DNA of 55,449 bases, taken from NCBI GenBank assembly GCA_026410415.1, contig JAPMLR010000013.1:1-55449 (forward strand), written 5' to 3'. The stretch is from Denitratimonas yunnanensis (SeqCode). Its GTDB lineage: Bacteria > Pseudomonadota > Gammaproteobacteria > Xanthomonadales > Xanthomonadaceae. The stretch's first letter is position 1, and each line of letters starts with the position of its first letter. This document shows, piece by piece, positions 34,301 to 43,125 of this stretch. The notes below the pieces were generated by a model, which was not told the origin of the DNA, searched no databases, and was given only the letters and a program-made list of their open reading frames with translations. The translations under genes were made by a program, and so were the position numbers.

Positions 34301-35039
34301 GGACTTCGGCAACGCGGTGCATGCCATCTTCGAAGACCGCGTGCCCGGGCTCGCGCTCGATGCCCAGCCCGGCCATGTGCGGGCGGCGCTGGAGCGCTAC
34401 GGCGTTCGCCCGCGCGAAGGCGATGTCGAAGACCTTGCTGCCGCCCTCACCACCCGCCTGCAGACCGTGCTCGATACCCGCCTCTCAGGTGCTGGCGGGC
34501 CGTGTCTGGCCGCGCTTGCGGCACACGAGATGCGTGCCGAAATGGAGTTTAACTATGTGCTCGACGGTGCCAGCCTGCGCGCCCTGCGGCTGGCCTGTGA
34601 AGCGCATGGCGAAGCCGGTCTGGTGCCGCCGCGCGAGCAGATTCTGGCCGGCCTGATGAACGGCAAGATCGACCTGATATTCGCCCACGATGGCCGCTTC
34701 CACGTGCTCGACTACAAGAGCAACCAGCTCGCCAGCAGTGCGCGTGCGTGTCTGGAGGACTACGCCTCGGCCGCACTGGAAAAGAAGATGACCAGCACCG
34801 GCTACCGCTTCCAGGCGCTGCTGTACGCAGTCGCGGTGGAGCGTTATCTGCGCGAGCGGCTCGGTGCGGCGTATTGCCGCGAACAGCATCTGGGCGACTG
34901 CTGGTACCTGTTCGTCCGCGCCGTCGGGCTGCAACTGCCGGACGGCACGCCCTGCGGCGTCTGGCGGCATCGCTTCGGCGCTGCGCTGCTGGATGCGGTG
35001 CAGAACGTCCTTGGCGCACGCTGGCAGGAGGCCGCATGA
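31380..35039 (+). CDS. recB: Exodeoxyribonuclease V subunit beta (RecB)
   Basis: 1219 residues. SF1A helicase: motif I 'EASAGTGKTWTIS' (Lys28), motif Ia 'IVSTFTNAAAAELSERL', motif II 'LVDEFQDTDPVQF', motif III 'VMIGDPKQSIYRFRG', motif V-VI region 'LMTLHVSKGLEFGVVFLPL' and 'RFRMLYVVLTRAIHAC'. C-terminal nuclease: 'GKIDLIFAHDGRFHVLDYKS' with Asp1098, Asp1111 and Lys1113, spaced as E. coli Asp1067, Asp1080 and Lys1082. All catalytic residues are intact. Start ATG overlaps the recC stop (ATGA). Confidence 0.96.
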   Translation: MSTPANWTTLTLTGAGRSLVEASAGTGKTWTISALYLRLLLEEQRTPQQIIVSTFTNAAAAELSERLRSKLQWALAEAAAYGAGQGIDAAPDEATDRAWLRNRWRTDAAVLKTDVQRLQAALTGFDAAPISTLHSLCSRILADHPFAAGALFNGRDMIDGKTLQAALANDLWRVISQGDDEDELVALAREAEISRSQLDRYLPVLMQPDVVVEADETPIDLRAELAHLKFLSDFDAWSENVLALTERCTKANARLRRAWPALVQALAEPLEDVEELVQYFGDFANLAKRTGINKASLDDPELDILIGQTLRISKVLDDLAPQFDRRGSLPLRHFLTAAQHWCQRAMQSRLDAANQSTFDQLLHSVRAALEPREGRRALADALFAAWPVALVDEFQDTDPVQFGILDAIYRDADGKPRGRLVMIGDPKQSIYRFRGGDVQAYERARDAVPDEDRLTLDTNHRSSRAYVAAVNTFYAATGTRLGPKESNTSISYEPVQASGRRDAKPLQHASNGAPVEQALVLHELTSTEGIASLEDHALHTCAGQIVWALSENGYRIDGKPLRPGDIAVLLPGHPQIARLGALLKARGVPCVAVSRASVFDTDIARDLRLVLYAVLHAGDPGSLRAALVTRLFGTSLREIQQLRDDAAAWDRKVARFHALHALLVTRGPLAVVGSLLEEQAARLLQSVDGERMLTDLRHLGELLQEAWEDCGGGERLMAWFADQMDGGADDADAADTRALRLESDAERVRLMTLHVSKGLEFGVVFLPLMWKHKRFHKAGSMPHLLSDPATGCKYLMEGPGKELVKQQEFEERFRMLYVVLTRAIHACHVLTLSQITMKKVQSSAEAPLNTLDLAALVPDADAEPATIARHEGWDAYDELRWIAPRSSGEQRSVRPLPAAPRGPLPMRHSFTTLSGAGQSHIGGEDEAAADEAVVERVVPHETHDADSLPDELPATPSSCTFHRELDSLSMIGGADFGNAVHAIFEDRVPGLALDAQPGHVRAALERYGVRPREGDVEDLAAALTTRLQTVLDTRLSGAGGPCLAALAAHEMRAEMEFNYVLDGASLRALRLACEAHGEAGLVPPREQILAGLMNGKIDLIFAHDGRFHVLDYKSNQLASSARACLEDYASAALEKKMTSTGYRFQALLYAVAVERYLRERLGAAYCREQHLGDCWYLFVRAVGLQLPDGTPCGVWRHRFGAALLDAVQNVLGARWQEAA

Positions 35040-36940
35040 AGACGCACGTTGCCGGAGAACGTTTCGGTTTCCACGAACCTTCCCGGTCATCACCCTTGCC
35101 GGAGGAATGGCGCGAACTGGACCGCGCAGTCTGGCGCTGGGTGCTGGCGCACGGCGGCGATCCGCTCACCGCCCACACCGCCGCGTGGGCCAGCCATGCC
35201 GAAGGCCAGGGCCACAGCGCGCTGGAACTGGCGGCGCTGGCGGAAGGCGATGATCCGGACAAGGTTGCGCACTTGCGCGCCACGCTGGAGCAGAGCGCAC
35301 TGGTGGCGCCGGGCGATGCCGGCGACACAGAGCATTGCCCTTTCGTGCTGGAAGGCGGACATTTCTATCTGCGTCGCAATCACCGTTCCGAGGTCGCGGT
35401 GGCGCGTGCGTTGGCACGGCGGCGGCAGGCCGCACTGGAGCCGGTTCGCCCGCTGCACGATGATGAATTGCGTGCGCTGTTCAACGGCAGCTGGACGGAC
35501 GAGGAGGAACGCCAGCGCGCCGCCGTGCGGCAGGCACCCGGACGTCGCCTGATGGTGCTGACCGGCGGCCCCGGCACCGGCAAGACCACCACCGTGCTGC
35601 GCATGCTGCTGGGGCTGTCGCGCGAACATGAAGCCCGCCACGGCGGCATGCCGCAGATCCGCATCGCGGCGCCCACAGGCAAGGCCGCGCAGCGTCTGAG
35701 CGAATCGCTGCATCAGGGAGCCGAGCGCTTGCGTGGTGGCGAGCGACTCATCACGCAGACGTGGCGCCCGCATCTGGAAGCGGTGCTCGGTGCCGAATCG
35801 GGCACCGTGCACCGGCTGCTCGGCAGTCGCGGACGCCACGGCGGTTTCGCCTTCCGCGCCGATGAGCCGCTGCCGGCCGACATCGTGGTGGTGGACGAGG
35901 CTTCGATGCTGGATCTGGGCCTGCTGCGCGCGCTGCTGGACGCGCTGCGCGAGGACGCGGTGCTGGTGCTGGTGGGTGACGCCGACCAGCTCACTTCGGT
36001 CGGCACCGGCTCGATCATGATGGACATCGTGCGCGCACTGGAAACCGATCCGCGCGGCGATCTGGTGCGCCTCGCACACTGCTTCCGCGCCGACATCACG
36101 CTGGTGCCGATCAACGAAGCGGTGCGCTGCGGCGGCATGCAGGCTTTCGAGGACGCGGTCGCTGCAGCTTCGGCGCACACGGCCGGCAATGGCCGACCGG
36201 CGGCACTGGTGCACAACGTGGCCGATGTGCCTGCGTTGCGGCGCCGACTGACGGCATGGGTGCGCAGCCTGCAACAGGTGCTGGCAGATGTGGACATCAC
36301 CACACCGCTGACGGCGGACGATCCGGCGCTGCTACCGCGTCTGGAGGCGTTCGGCCGGCAACAACTGCTGTGCGCACTGCGCGAAGGCCCGTTCGGTGCG
36401 CTGCAGGCCAACGCGCTGATCGCCGCACGGCTGCGCCAATGGGATGCACTTTCAGTCTGGGCCGGACGCAACTGGTATCCCGGCCGCGCCGTCATCATCA
36501 CCCGCAACGACCCTGCCGCCCGGCTCTACAACGGTGATGTCGGGATCTGTGTGCCGGTGTTGAACAACAACGGCGACACCCTGCTGCGCGTGGCCTTCGA
36601 ACGCCCGCCCGATGTCGCCATGCACGCCTCCGAACACACGGATGCGCCACCGCCCTTGCGCCTGTTCGACCCCTACACCCTGCCGCCGCACGAAGACGCC
36701 TTCGCGCTGACCGTGCACAAGAGCCAGGGCTCCGAATACGACCACGTCGCGGTACTGCTGCCACCGGACCCGGACTCCCCGCTGCTGGTACGTCAGACCC
36801 TCTACACCGCACTTTCGCGTGCCCGGCAATCACTGGAGCTGTGGAGCGTGCCGGCGTCCACCGGCAAGGCGCTCCGTACCCCGTTGGTCCGGCATGGACG
36901 GCTGACGCAGCGGATCGTCGAGTGCACGGTTGCCGGATGA
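35036..36940 (+). CDS. recD: Exodeoxyribonuclease V subunit alpha (RecD)
   Basis: 634 residues from ATG 35036, which overlaps the recB stop by ATGA; the longer open frame upstream lies inside recB. SF1B helicase: Walker A 'LTGGPGTGKTTTVLRM' (177-184), motif II 'VVVDEASMLDLGLL' (Asp287-Glu288), motif III 'VLVGDADQLTSVGTGSIM', and late motif 'FALTVHKSQGSEYDHVAVLL' and 'LYTALSRARQSLELW'. It is the fast 5'-3' motor of RecBCD. The order recC-recB-recD is compact with no ptrA. Confidence 0.96.
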   Translation: MKTHVAGERFGFHEPSRSSPLPEEWRELDRAVWRWVLAHGGDPLTAHTAAWASHAEGQGHSALELAALAEGDDPDKVAHLRATLEQSALVAPGDAGDTEHCPFVLEGGHFYLRRNHRSEVAVARALARRRQAALEPVRPLHDDELRALFNGSWTDEEERQRAAVRQAPGRRLMVLTGGPGTGKTTTVLRMLLGLSREHEARHGGMPQIRIAAPTGKAAQRLSESLHQGAERLRGGERLITQTWRPHLEAVLGAESGTVHRLLGSRGRHGGFAFRADEPLPADIVVVDEASMLDLGLLRALLDALREDAVLVLVGDADQLTSVGTGSIMMDIVRALETDPRGDLVRLAHCFRADITLVPINEAVRCGGMQAFEDAVAAASAHTAGNGRPAALVHNVADVPALRRRLTAWVRSLQQVLADVDITTPLTADDPALLPRLEAFGRQQLLCALREGPFGALQANALIAARLRQWDALSVWAGRNWYPGRAVIITRNDPAARLYNGDVGICVPVLNNNGDTLLRVAFERPPDVAMHASEHTDAPPPLRLFDPYTLPPHEDAFALTVHKSQGSEYDHVAVLLPPDPDSPLLVRQTLYTALSRARQSLELWSVPASTGKALRTPLVRHGRLTQRIVECTVAG

Positions 36941-37106
36941 TGAGGCGCGGGGGTGAACCCATTTTCCATCACGTGGGGGGCAACTCGTGATGAGCCGAGC
37001 TGTTTGATCGCACGTTGGATTGGCTTGGGTAGTATCGCCGCAGCCGGGTCACCGGCTGCTGTTTCACGGGAAATCACAATATCCATTTGCAGGGAAATGG
37101 ACAGTC
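36941..37106. other. Gap after recD
   Basis: 166 bp with no gene or clear hairpin. It contains the probable upstream region of the DUF262-like remnant. I found no copy of the tRNA-Arg 3' end here, so no attachment-site repeat bounds the accessory segment on this side. Confidence 0.5.
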
Positions 37107-37214
37107 ATGACGCACAGTTTATCGGCCAAGGAACAAACGCTGGCCAAGATCTTCGGCGACGACTGCATGTTCTCCATTACCGCCTGCCAGCGGCTGATCC
37201 GCTCAGGTTTTTAG
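37107..37214 (+). pseudogene. N-terminal stub of a DUF262-like (GmrSD-type) gene
   Basis: 35 codons starting ATG 37107: 'SLSAKEQTLAKIFGDD' followed by 'FSITACQRLIRSG', then TAG. DUF262 proteins begin with a 'KE..L..IF..D..F.IP.YQRPY.W' pattern, which this stub follows up to the 'QR' before decaying ('YQRPY' appears as 'CQRLI'). It is cut off where IS3-derived sequence begins. GmrSD-type proteins are modification-dependent nucleases or related defence NTPases. With only 35 residues the assignment is tentative. Confidence 0.5.
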
Positions 37215-37275
37215 ACATCTGGGGCCATGGAAAATGGTCTGTCTGAAGGCGCCGTTGAGCGTGTGAGCCAGGGAT

Positions 37276-37709
37276 GACAGGCGCCTGCTCGGATTGATCA
37301 AGCATCAGGGGTTGGTCAACGGCAGCGTATATGGGCGGATTCAGGAGTGCAGCTGCAGGCGTTGCTGTCGGCGATCTGGCGGCGCAAGCCAAAGGCCGGC
37401 ATTCTGGTTCACTCGGACCAAAGATCGGTCTATACCGGCGACGATGGGCAGAAGCTCCTGTCAGCGCATGGCCTGGTGTGCAGCATGAGCCGGCGCGGAA
37501 ACCGCCACGTCAACGCACCGGTGGAAAGCTTCTTCGGTCTGCTCAAGCGCGAGCGGATAAAGCGTCTGACCTGCCTGACGAAGGACACCGTGCGGACCGA
37601 CGTGTTCGATTACATCGAGATATTCTGCAACCCGAAAGGTCGCCACGGTTCAAATGGCGATCTGTCACCTGTAGAGTTCGAGCGGCGCCATGCGCAACGA
37701 GGGTCCTGA
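37276..37709 (+). pseudogene. IS3-family transposase OrfB remnant with internal deletion and frameshift
   Basis: The 5' part (37276-~37335, frame 1) reads 'DRRLLGLIKHQGLVNGSVYG', the usual OrfB segment before the integrase core. The 3' part (~37347-37709, frame 0) reads 'LQALLSAIWRRKPKAGILV', then 'HSDQRSVYT' (second catalytic Asp kept, usual Gly changed to Arg), 'VESFFGLLKRERI' (catalytic Glu) and the C-terminal 'FDYIEIFCNPKGRHGSNG'. About 100 residues with the first catalytic Asp are missing, and the two parts are in different frames. No OrfA or full inverted repeats remain; GGGCGGATCA near 37735 may be a decayed right end. Confidence 0.8.
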
Positions 37710-37919
37710 GTGTCTTCGGAACTCCGGGCGGATCAACTCCAGGGTGGTCTGGATGTGGCTTTTGCCTTGTTCACGAAGGGAGTCGTCGTGTCATGGCCTG
37801 TGCACAGCGCATTCAAGGCTTAAGGTGCTCCGAGCGGGAAGGGCGCAGCGAGTGTGTTGCATTCGCTTTGTTCGCCTCACGCAGAAGCAGCGCTGAATCC
37901 GTTCAACCAGGAGCGTGAA

Positions 37920-40289
37920 ATGAAGAGCCACGCCGCCGGAGAGGAATCTGCTGCATCGAAGGTGCTGGCCGGACCCGGCCGGCCGGTCAGGGCGCTTGCA
38001 GGTTCGCGGAGCGCTGCCTCGATTACCACGAGTTATGCCGTCGTTGCAATGTTGTGGATCTACCTCTCGGATCACGCGCTGAATGCGCTGCTTCGCGATC
38101 CGGACCTGGTACTGCGCTGGAGTGTCTACAAAGGCTTGGCATTTGTCGGCCTGACCTCGTTGCTGCTCTTTCTGCTGATGCGCCGAGCGTTCGGGGTGCT
38201 GCTGGCAAACCATGCATCGCTGCAGGCCGCGCAGCGGAAGTTGCGCGCCAGTGAAACCCAGCTGGCCAGCATTCTTGATGGCGCTTCGGACGCGATCCTG
38301 ACCCTCGATGCGGCGCAGAACATCGTCCAGATCAACGCTGCGGCCGAGTCCTTGTTCGGCTGCCCGGGTGCGCTGGTGGTGGGCCGGCCCATCTCCCGCT
38401 TCATTCGCGACCGGCTGCCGCAGCCCGATCAGGGCCCGAGCCTGCTGCAGGCGGATCATGCCGACGGTAGCCTGCTGCAGCTTGAGGTCTCTGCTGCGCG
38501 AGTTCAGGTGTTTGAACACGCCATGCTGACTTTGATCTTGCGCGACATCGGGCCGCGGCTGGCTTACGAGGCCGAGATCGAGCGCCTGAACCGGCTGTAT
38601 GCTGCGCTGAGCCAGGTCAACCAGAGCATCGTCCTCGCCACCTCGCGCGATGACCTGTTCAGCCGGGTCTGCAATGCACTGGTGAGCCATGGCGGTTTTC
38701 GGCTCGCCTGGATTGGCTGGCACCCGGCGACGGAGCCACGGCTGCAGCTGATCGCCAGCGCCGGCGATGGCCAGAGCTATCTCTCGACCCTCGACCTGGA
38801 CAGCGACTCCCCTGCGTCGATCGGCGTTCCGGCGGTACAGGCCTTTCGAGACAACGAACCCTATGTCAGCAACGATGTCGACGCCGACCCCAGGGTGTCG
38901 AGCTGGCGCGATCAGGTCCGCAGTTTCGGCATCGGGGCGGCCGCCGCCATTCCCATCCAGCGAAACGGCCTGCCCTGCGGCACCCTCACGCTGTACTCGG
39001 CCGAAAAGCATTGTTTCCGCAGCAAGGAACTTGACCTGTTGCGCGAGGCCGCCAACGACATCGCGTTCGCGATCGACGCGCTGGAAGCCGCGACCGCGTA
39101 CTCAACGGCGCTGCAGCGTGCCGAGAACGAACGCCGTTTCTCCGACACGATGCTCGAGAGCATGCCGGGTATCGTCTATTTCTACGATGAGGCCGGGCGC
39201 TTCCTGCGTTGGAATCGCAACTTTGAATTGGTGTCCGGTTACAGCGGAGATGACATCGCGGGCATGCATCCGCTCGACTTCTTCTCCGCGGCGGAGCGGT
39301 CTCTGGTCGCTGCGCGCGTGGCCGATGTTTTTGCGCTCGGCGAGGCGCACGTGGAGGCCGCGTTTGTTTCGCGTGACGGCCAGGGGACGCCGTTTTTTTT
39401 CACCGGCCGCAGAGTCGACTACGAAGGGCGCTCCTGCCTGGTCGGGGTAGGCATCGACATTTCCGAGCGCCATCGCGCCGAGCGCGCGCTGATGGAGATC
39501 AACGAGAGTCTCGAAGGCCTGGTCGCAGAGCGAACCGCCGAACTGCACTCGGCGCTGCTCCGCGCCGAAGGTGCGGATCGGCTGAAGTCGGCCTTCCTCG
39601 CCAGCATGTCGCACGAGCTGCGCACGCCGCTGAACTCGATCATCGGCTTCACCGGTCTGCTGCTGCGCGGACTTGCCGGCCCGCTGAACGACGAGCAGAG
39701 CAAGCAGCTGGGTATGGTGCGCGGCAGCGCCCGGCATCTGCTGGATCTGATCAACGATGTGCTCGACATCTCGAAGATCGAGGCGGGCCAGCTCGATCTG
39801 CGCCATGAGCACTTCGATCTGGCCGAGTCGATCCAGCGCTGCGTGGCGTCCCTGCAGCCGCTGGCCGACCGGCAGGGCCTGGCGCTCTCCGTCCACGTCT
39901 CGCCCGCGGCGATAGGCGCGATGAGTGACCGCAGGCGGGTCGAGCAGGTTCTGCTCAACCTGCTCAACAACGCAATCAAGTTCACTGATCGGGGCAGCGT
40001 CAGGGTGGAGGCGAGCGTCGACGCACAGGCGTCCGCGGGTCCGCTTGCACGCATTCGTGTCGTCGATACGGGCGTGGGCATCAAGCCCGAGGACCTTGAT
40101 CAACTGTTTCTACCCTTCCGTCAGCTCGACAACGGCCTTGCACGGTTGCACGAGGGCACCGGCCTGGGGCTTGCGATCTGCAGTCGCCTGGCGCATCTGC
40201 TGGGGGGCGAGATCGCCGTCCGCAGCGAATGGGGCAACGGCAGCGAATTCACCCTTACCTTGCCGCTTGAGCGGACACCCTCGCCATGA
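37920..40289 (+). CDS. Membrane sensor histidine kinase (2 TM-PAS-GAF-PAS-HisKA-HATPase)
   Basis: 789 residues from ATG 37920, which has AGGAG 7 bases upstream. Two helices (~37-56, ~70-90) enclose 'YLSDHALNALLRDPDLVLRW' and 'YKGLAFVGLTSLLLFLL', a recurring sensor-anchor type. Then PAS 1 (~110-215), GAF (~235-395, 'WIGWHPATEPRLQLIASAG'), PAS 2 (~405-525, 'ESMPGIVYFYDEAGRFLRW'), a short coiled coil, and HisKA with His565 in 'FLASMSHELRTPLNSI'. ATP-binding boxes are 'LLNLLNNAIKF', 'DTGVGI' and 'GTGLGLAI'. No receiver domain of its own. The stop overlaps the next start (ATGA). First gene of a three-gene cassette in the accessory segment. Confidence 0.93.
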   Translation: MKSHAAGEESAASKVLAGPGRPVRALAGSRSAASITTSYAVVAMLWIYLSDHALNALLRDPDLVLRWSVYKGLAFVGLTSLLLFLLMRRAFGVLLANHASLQAAQRKLRASETQLASILDGASDAILTLDAAQNIVQINAAAESLFGCPGALVVGRPISRFIRDRLPQPDQGPSLLQADHADGSLLQLEVSAARVQVFEHAMLTLILRDIGPRLAYEAEIERLNRLYAALSQVNQSIVLATSRDDLFSRVCNALVSHGGFRLAWIGWHPATEPRLQLIASAGDGQSYLSTLDLDSDSPASIGVPAVQAFRDNEPYVSNDVDADPRVSSWRDQVRSFGIGAAAAIPIQRNGLPCGTLTLYSAEKHCFRSKELDLLREAANDIAFAIDALEAATAYSTALQRAENERRFSDTMLESMPGIVYFYDEAGRFLRWNRNFELVSGYSGDDIAGMHPLDFFSAAERSLVAARVADVFALGEAHVEAAFVSRDGQGTPFFFTGRRVDYEGRSCLVGVGIDISERHRAERALMEINESLEGLVAERTAELHSALLRAEGADRLKSAFLASMSHELRTPLNSIIGFTGLLLRGLAGPLNDEQSKQLGMVRGSARHLLDLINDVLDISKIEAGQLDLRHEHFDLAESIQRCVASLQPLADRQGLALSVHVSPAAIGAMSDRRRVEQVLLNLLNNAIKFTDRGSVRVEASVDAQASAGPLARIRVVDTGVGIKPEDLDQLFLPFRQLDNGLARLHEGTGLGLAICSRLAHLLGGEIAVRSEWGNGSEFTLTLPLERTPSP

Positions 40290-40678
40290 GCCGACGCATC
40301 CTGCTGATCGAAGACAATGAGCAGAACCGCTACCTGTTGACCTTTCTGCTTGAGCAAAACGGTGATTGCGTTCGGCTGGCGGAAGACGGCCTGCGTGGTG
40401 TGGAGATGGCTCGTGCAGAAACGCCCGACCTGATTCTCCTCGACATCCAGCTGCCGCGCATGGACGGCTACGCCGTGGCCGCCGCGTTGCGGCAGACCGA
40501 AGCATTGCGCAAGGTGCCCATCGTTGCCGTGACCTCCTACGCGATGGCCGGAGATCGCGAGAAGGCGTTGGCGGCCGGCTGCGACGGGTACATCGAGAAG
40601 CCGATCAACCCCGATACCTTTGTCGCGGAAATCGCGCAGTTCACCCAGCCTGGCCGGGCCATCAGAGAGATGCCATGA
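40286..40678 (+). CDS. Single-domain response regulator (CheY-like receiver)
   Basis: 130 residues, receiver only. Acidic pair 'IEDNEQN', phosphoacceptor Asp53 in 'LILLDIQLPRMDGY', 'AVTSYAM' (Thr switch) and Lys in 'GYIEKPINPDTF' are all intact. This DivK-like type without output domain works in phosphorelays or by protein contacts. Translationally coupled on both sides by ATGA overlaps, so it probably shuttles phosphate between the two neighbouring kinases. Confidence 0.92.
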   Translation: MSRRILLIEDNEQNRYLLTFLLEQNGDCVRLAEDGLRGVEMARAETPDLILLDIQLPRMDGYAVAAALRQTEALRKVPIVAVTSYAMAGDREKALAAGCDGYIEKPINPDTFVAEIAQFTQPGRAIREMP

Positions 40679-43125
40679 AACGACTGCTGCTGGTTGATGA
40701 CATGGATTCCAATCTGTACTACCTGCAGGCGCTGCTGGCCGCCCACGGATACACCGTCGACACGGCACGGCACGGTGCCGAGGCGTTGGGGAAGGCCCGT
40801 CAGTCTCCGCCGGATCTGGTGATATCGGATCTGTTGATGCCGGTGATGGATGGCTACACCCTGCTGCGCCACTGGCGCACGGACGATGCGCTCGGCCCGA
40901 TACCCTTCATCGTCTACACGGCGACCTACACCGAGGAGGCCGATGAAAAACTGGCCTTCGACTTCGGTGCCGATGCCTTTCTGCGCAAGCCCGCCGAGCC
41001 CGAGGAAATCGTCGCCTGCGTGCGTGAACAGCTTGACCGCCTCCGCCATCGGCCAACGTCCGTGGAGGCGAACGAGGGCAGCACCGAGAGCGAGCTGCTC
41101 AGGCTCTACAGCGAGCGACTCATCAGCAAGCTCGAAAAGAGGTCGCTGGAACTGCAGGCCGTCAATCAGGACTTGCAGCGAGAACTCGCCGAGCGCCGTC
41201 GCAGCGAGGCGATGCTGCACTCGCAGACGGTTCTGCTCGACACCGCGCAACGGATAGGGCGCATGGGCAGCTGGAGTTTCGAGGTTGCCAGCAATCGCTT
41301 GACCTGGTCCGACGCCACCTGCGCCCTGTTCGGCCTCAGCCCGTCCGAGTTCGGCGGTACTTTCGATGACTTCACCCGCCTGGTAGTGCCGGAAGACAGG
41401 GTGCAACTCCTGGTGGCCCAGCAGTTCGTTGCGCCCTCGAATCCCCTGTTCGAAGCCGAATACCGCATTCGCCGAGCGGATGGCGCGGTGCGCTGGATGT
41501 ATGAGCGTGGCAGTGTCGAGTTCGACGCCGAAGCCAACAGCCTGCGCCGACTTGGCATGGTCATGGACATCACCGAGCGGCGCGCGGCGGAAGCCGCTTT
41601 GCGAGAGAGCGAAGAGCGTTTCCGCTTGCTTGCTCGGGCGACCAGCGATGCGATCTGGGACTGGACGCCTGCGGATGATCGCCTCTGGCTCAGCGAAGGC
41701 GTGGAGGCGATCACCGGTTTTCGCGCCGATGAGCTCGTGCCCGACCGCGCAGCCTGGCTGCAGCGCGTGCATCCGGACGATCTGGCGACATTGAATGCCG
41801 AGATGACGCGGGTGCTGGCCGGTGAGCGCGACGAATGGTCAGCCGCTTACCGATTCCGACGTCGCGACGACAGCTACGCGCGGGTGGTGGATCGCGGTCG
41901 TGCGATCCATGATGCCTCTGGCACGGTCGTGCGCATGGTCGGAGGGATGAGCGACGTCTCGGAGCGCTTCGAGCTCGAGGAGCAATTGAGGCAGTCGCAA
42001 CGGCTGGACACGCTGGGCCAGCTCACGGGTGGTGTCGCGCACGACTTCAACAACCTGCTGACCGTGATTCTCGGCAATGCCGAACTGCTGGTCGAGATGC
42101 TCGACGACACTGCGAAGCGTTCCTTGGTGGAGATGATCGTCTCTGCCGCTCAAAGCGGCGCCGAACTGACCCACCGGCTGCTGGCCTTCGCGCGTAAGCA
42201 GACGCTGGATCCACGAGTGATCGATGTCCACGCGCTCGTGCGCGACATGCACGCCCTGCTGAGCAGACTGCTCGGTGAGCAGATCAGGATCGAGCTGCGG
42301 CTGGCAAGCGGCCCGGGCCTGGCCTTCATTGATGCTCCGCAGCTTGAGGCGGCCCTGCTCAATCTCTGCATCAATGCGCGCGACGCCATGCCCGAGGGCG
42401 GCACGCTGATCATGGAGGCCAGCAACGTGACGTTGGACGCCGACTATGCGGCACAGCATGCGGACGTCGAGGCTGGCAACTACGTGATGCTGGCAGTCTC
42501 GGATACCGGTATCGGCATTCCCCGCGAACTCCTGCCGCGCGTGTTCGAGCCCTTCTTCACCACCAAGGAAAAAGGCAAGGGCACCGGGCTGGGGCTGGCC
42601 ATGGTCTACGGTTTCATCAAGCAATCCGGCGGCCACGTGAGCCTGTACTCGGAGGAGAGCGTCGGCACCACGGTGAAGCTGTATCTGCCCGCGACGATCG
42701 GCAACGCCGTGGTGATGCCTGTGACCGACCTGCAGCAGCCACTGACTGGTGGCGCCGAACACGTGCTGCTTGTCGAGGACGATGAACTGGTGCGCAGCTT
42801 CGCCAGCGGTCAGATGCTGGCGCTGGGCTACCGGGTCTTGCAGGCCGACAGCGGCGAGGCTGCCTTGGCTGTGCTGCGCGGCGACCAGCCCGTGGATCTG
42901 CTGTTTACCGATGTGGTGATGCCGGGCATGAGCGGCAGTCAGCTCGTCGAGCAGGCGCGGCAGCTGCGACCGGGCCTGCGCGTGCTGTACACCTCCGGCT
43001 ACACCCGCGATGCCATCGTCCACGGTGGGCGCCTGGGGCCCGGCGTGCGGCTGCTCAGCAAGCCCTATCGGCGCGCCGACCTGGCCCGACAGGTGCGTGA
43101 GGCGCTGGATGATGCCGGTGCTTGA
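40675..43125 (+). CDS. Hybrid histidine kinase with receivers at both ends (REC-PAS-PAS-HisKA-HATPase-REC)
   Basis: 816 residues, no membrane segment. N-terminal receiver (~1-120) with Asp52 in 'LVISDLLMPVMDGY'. A coiled coil (~140-185) follows, then two PAS/PAC units ('RIGRMGSWSFEVASNRLTW', 'ATSDAIWDWTPADDRLWLSE'). HisKA has His456 in 'LTGGVAHDFNNLLTVI', the subtype with HDFNN. ATP-binding boxes are 'LLNLCINARDAMP', 'DTGIGI' and 'GTGLGLAM'. The C-terminal receiver (~690-810) has Asp746 in 'LLFTDVVMPGMSG'. The ATG overlaps the previous stop. No DNA-binding or cyclic-di-GMP output gene follows; the next sequence is an IS3 remnant. Confidence 0.93.
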   Translation: MKRLLLVDDMDSNLYYLQALLAAHGYTVDTARHGAEALGKARQSPPDLVISDLLMPVMDGYTLLRHWRTDDALGPIPFIVYTATYTEEADEKLAFDFGADAFLRKPAEPEEIVACVREQLDRLRHRPTSVEANEGSTESELLRLYSERLISKLEKRSLELQAVNQDLQRELAERRRSEAMLHSQTVLLDTAQRIGRMGSWSFEVASNRLTWSDATCALFGLSPSEFGGTFDDFTRLVVPEDRVQLLVAQQFVAPSNPLFEAEYRIRRADGAVRWMYERGSVEFDAEANSLRRLGMVMDITERRAAEAALRESEERFRLLARATSDAIWDWTPADDRLWLSEGVEAITGFRADELVPDRAAWLQRVHPDDLATLNAEMTRVLAGERDEWSAAYRFRRRDDSYARVVDRGRAIHDASGTVVRMVGGMSDVSERFELEEQLRQSQRLDTLGQLTGGVAHDFNNLLTVILGNAELLVEMLDDTAKRSLVEMIVSAAQSGAELTHRLLAFARKQTLDPRVIDVHALVRDMHALLSRLLGEQIRIELRLASGPGLAFIDAPQLEAALLNLCINARDAMPEGGTLIMEASNVTLDADYAAQHADVEAGNYVMLAVSDTGIGIPRELLPRVFEPFFTTKEKGKGTGLGLAMVYGFIKQSGGHVSLYSEESVGTTVKLYLPATIGNAVVMPVTDLQQPLTGGAEHVLLVEDDELVRSFASGQMLALGYRVLQADSGEAALAVLRGDQPVDLLFTDVVMPGMSGSQLVEQARQLRPGLRVLYTSGYTRDAIVHGGRLGPGVRLLSKPYRRADLARQVREALDDAGA

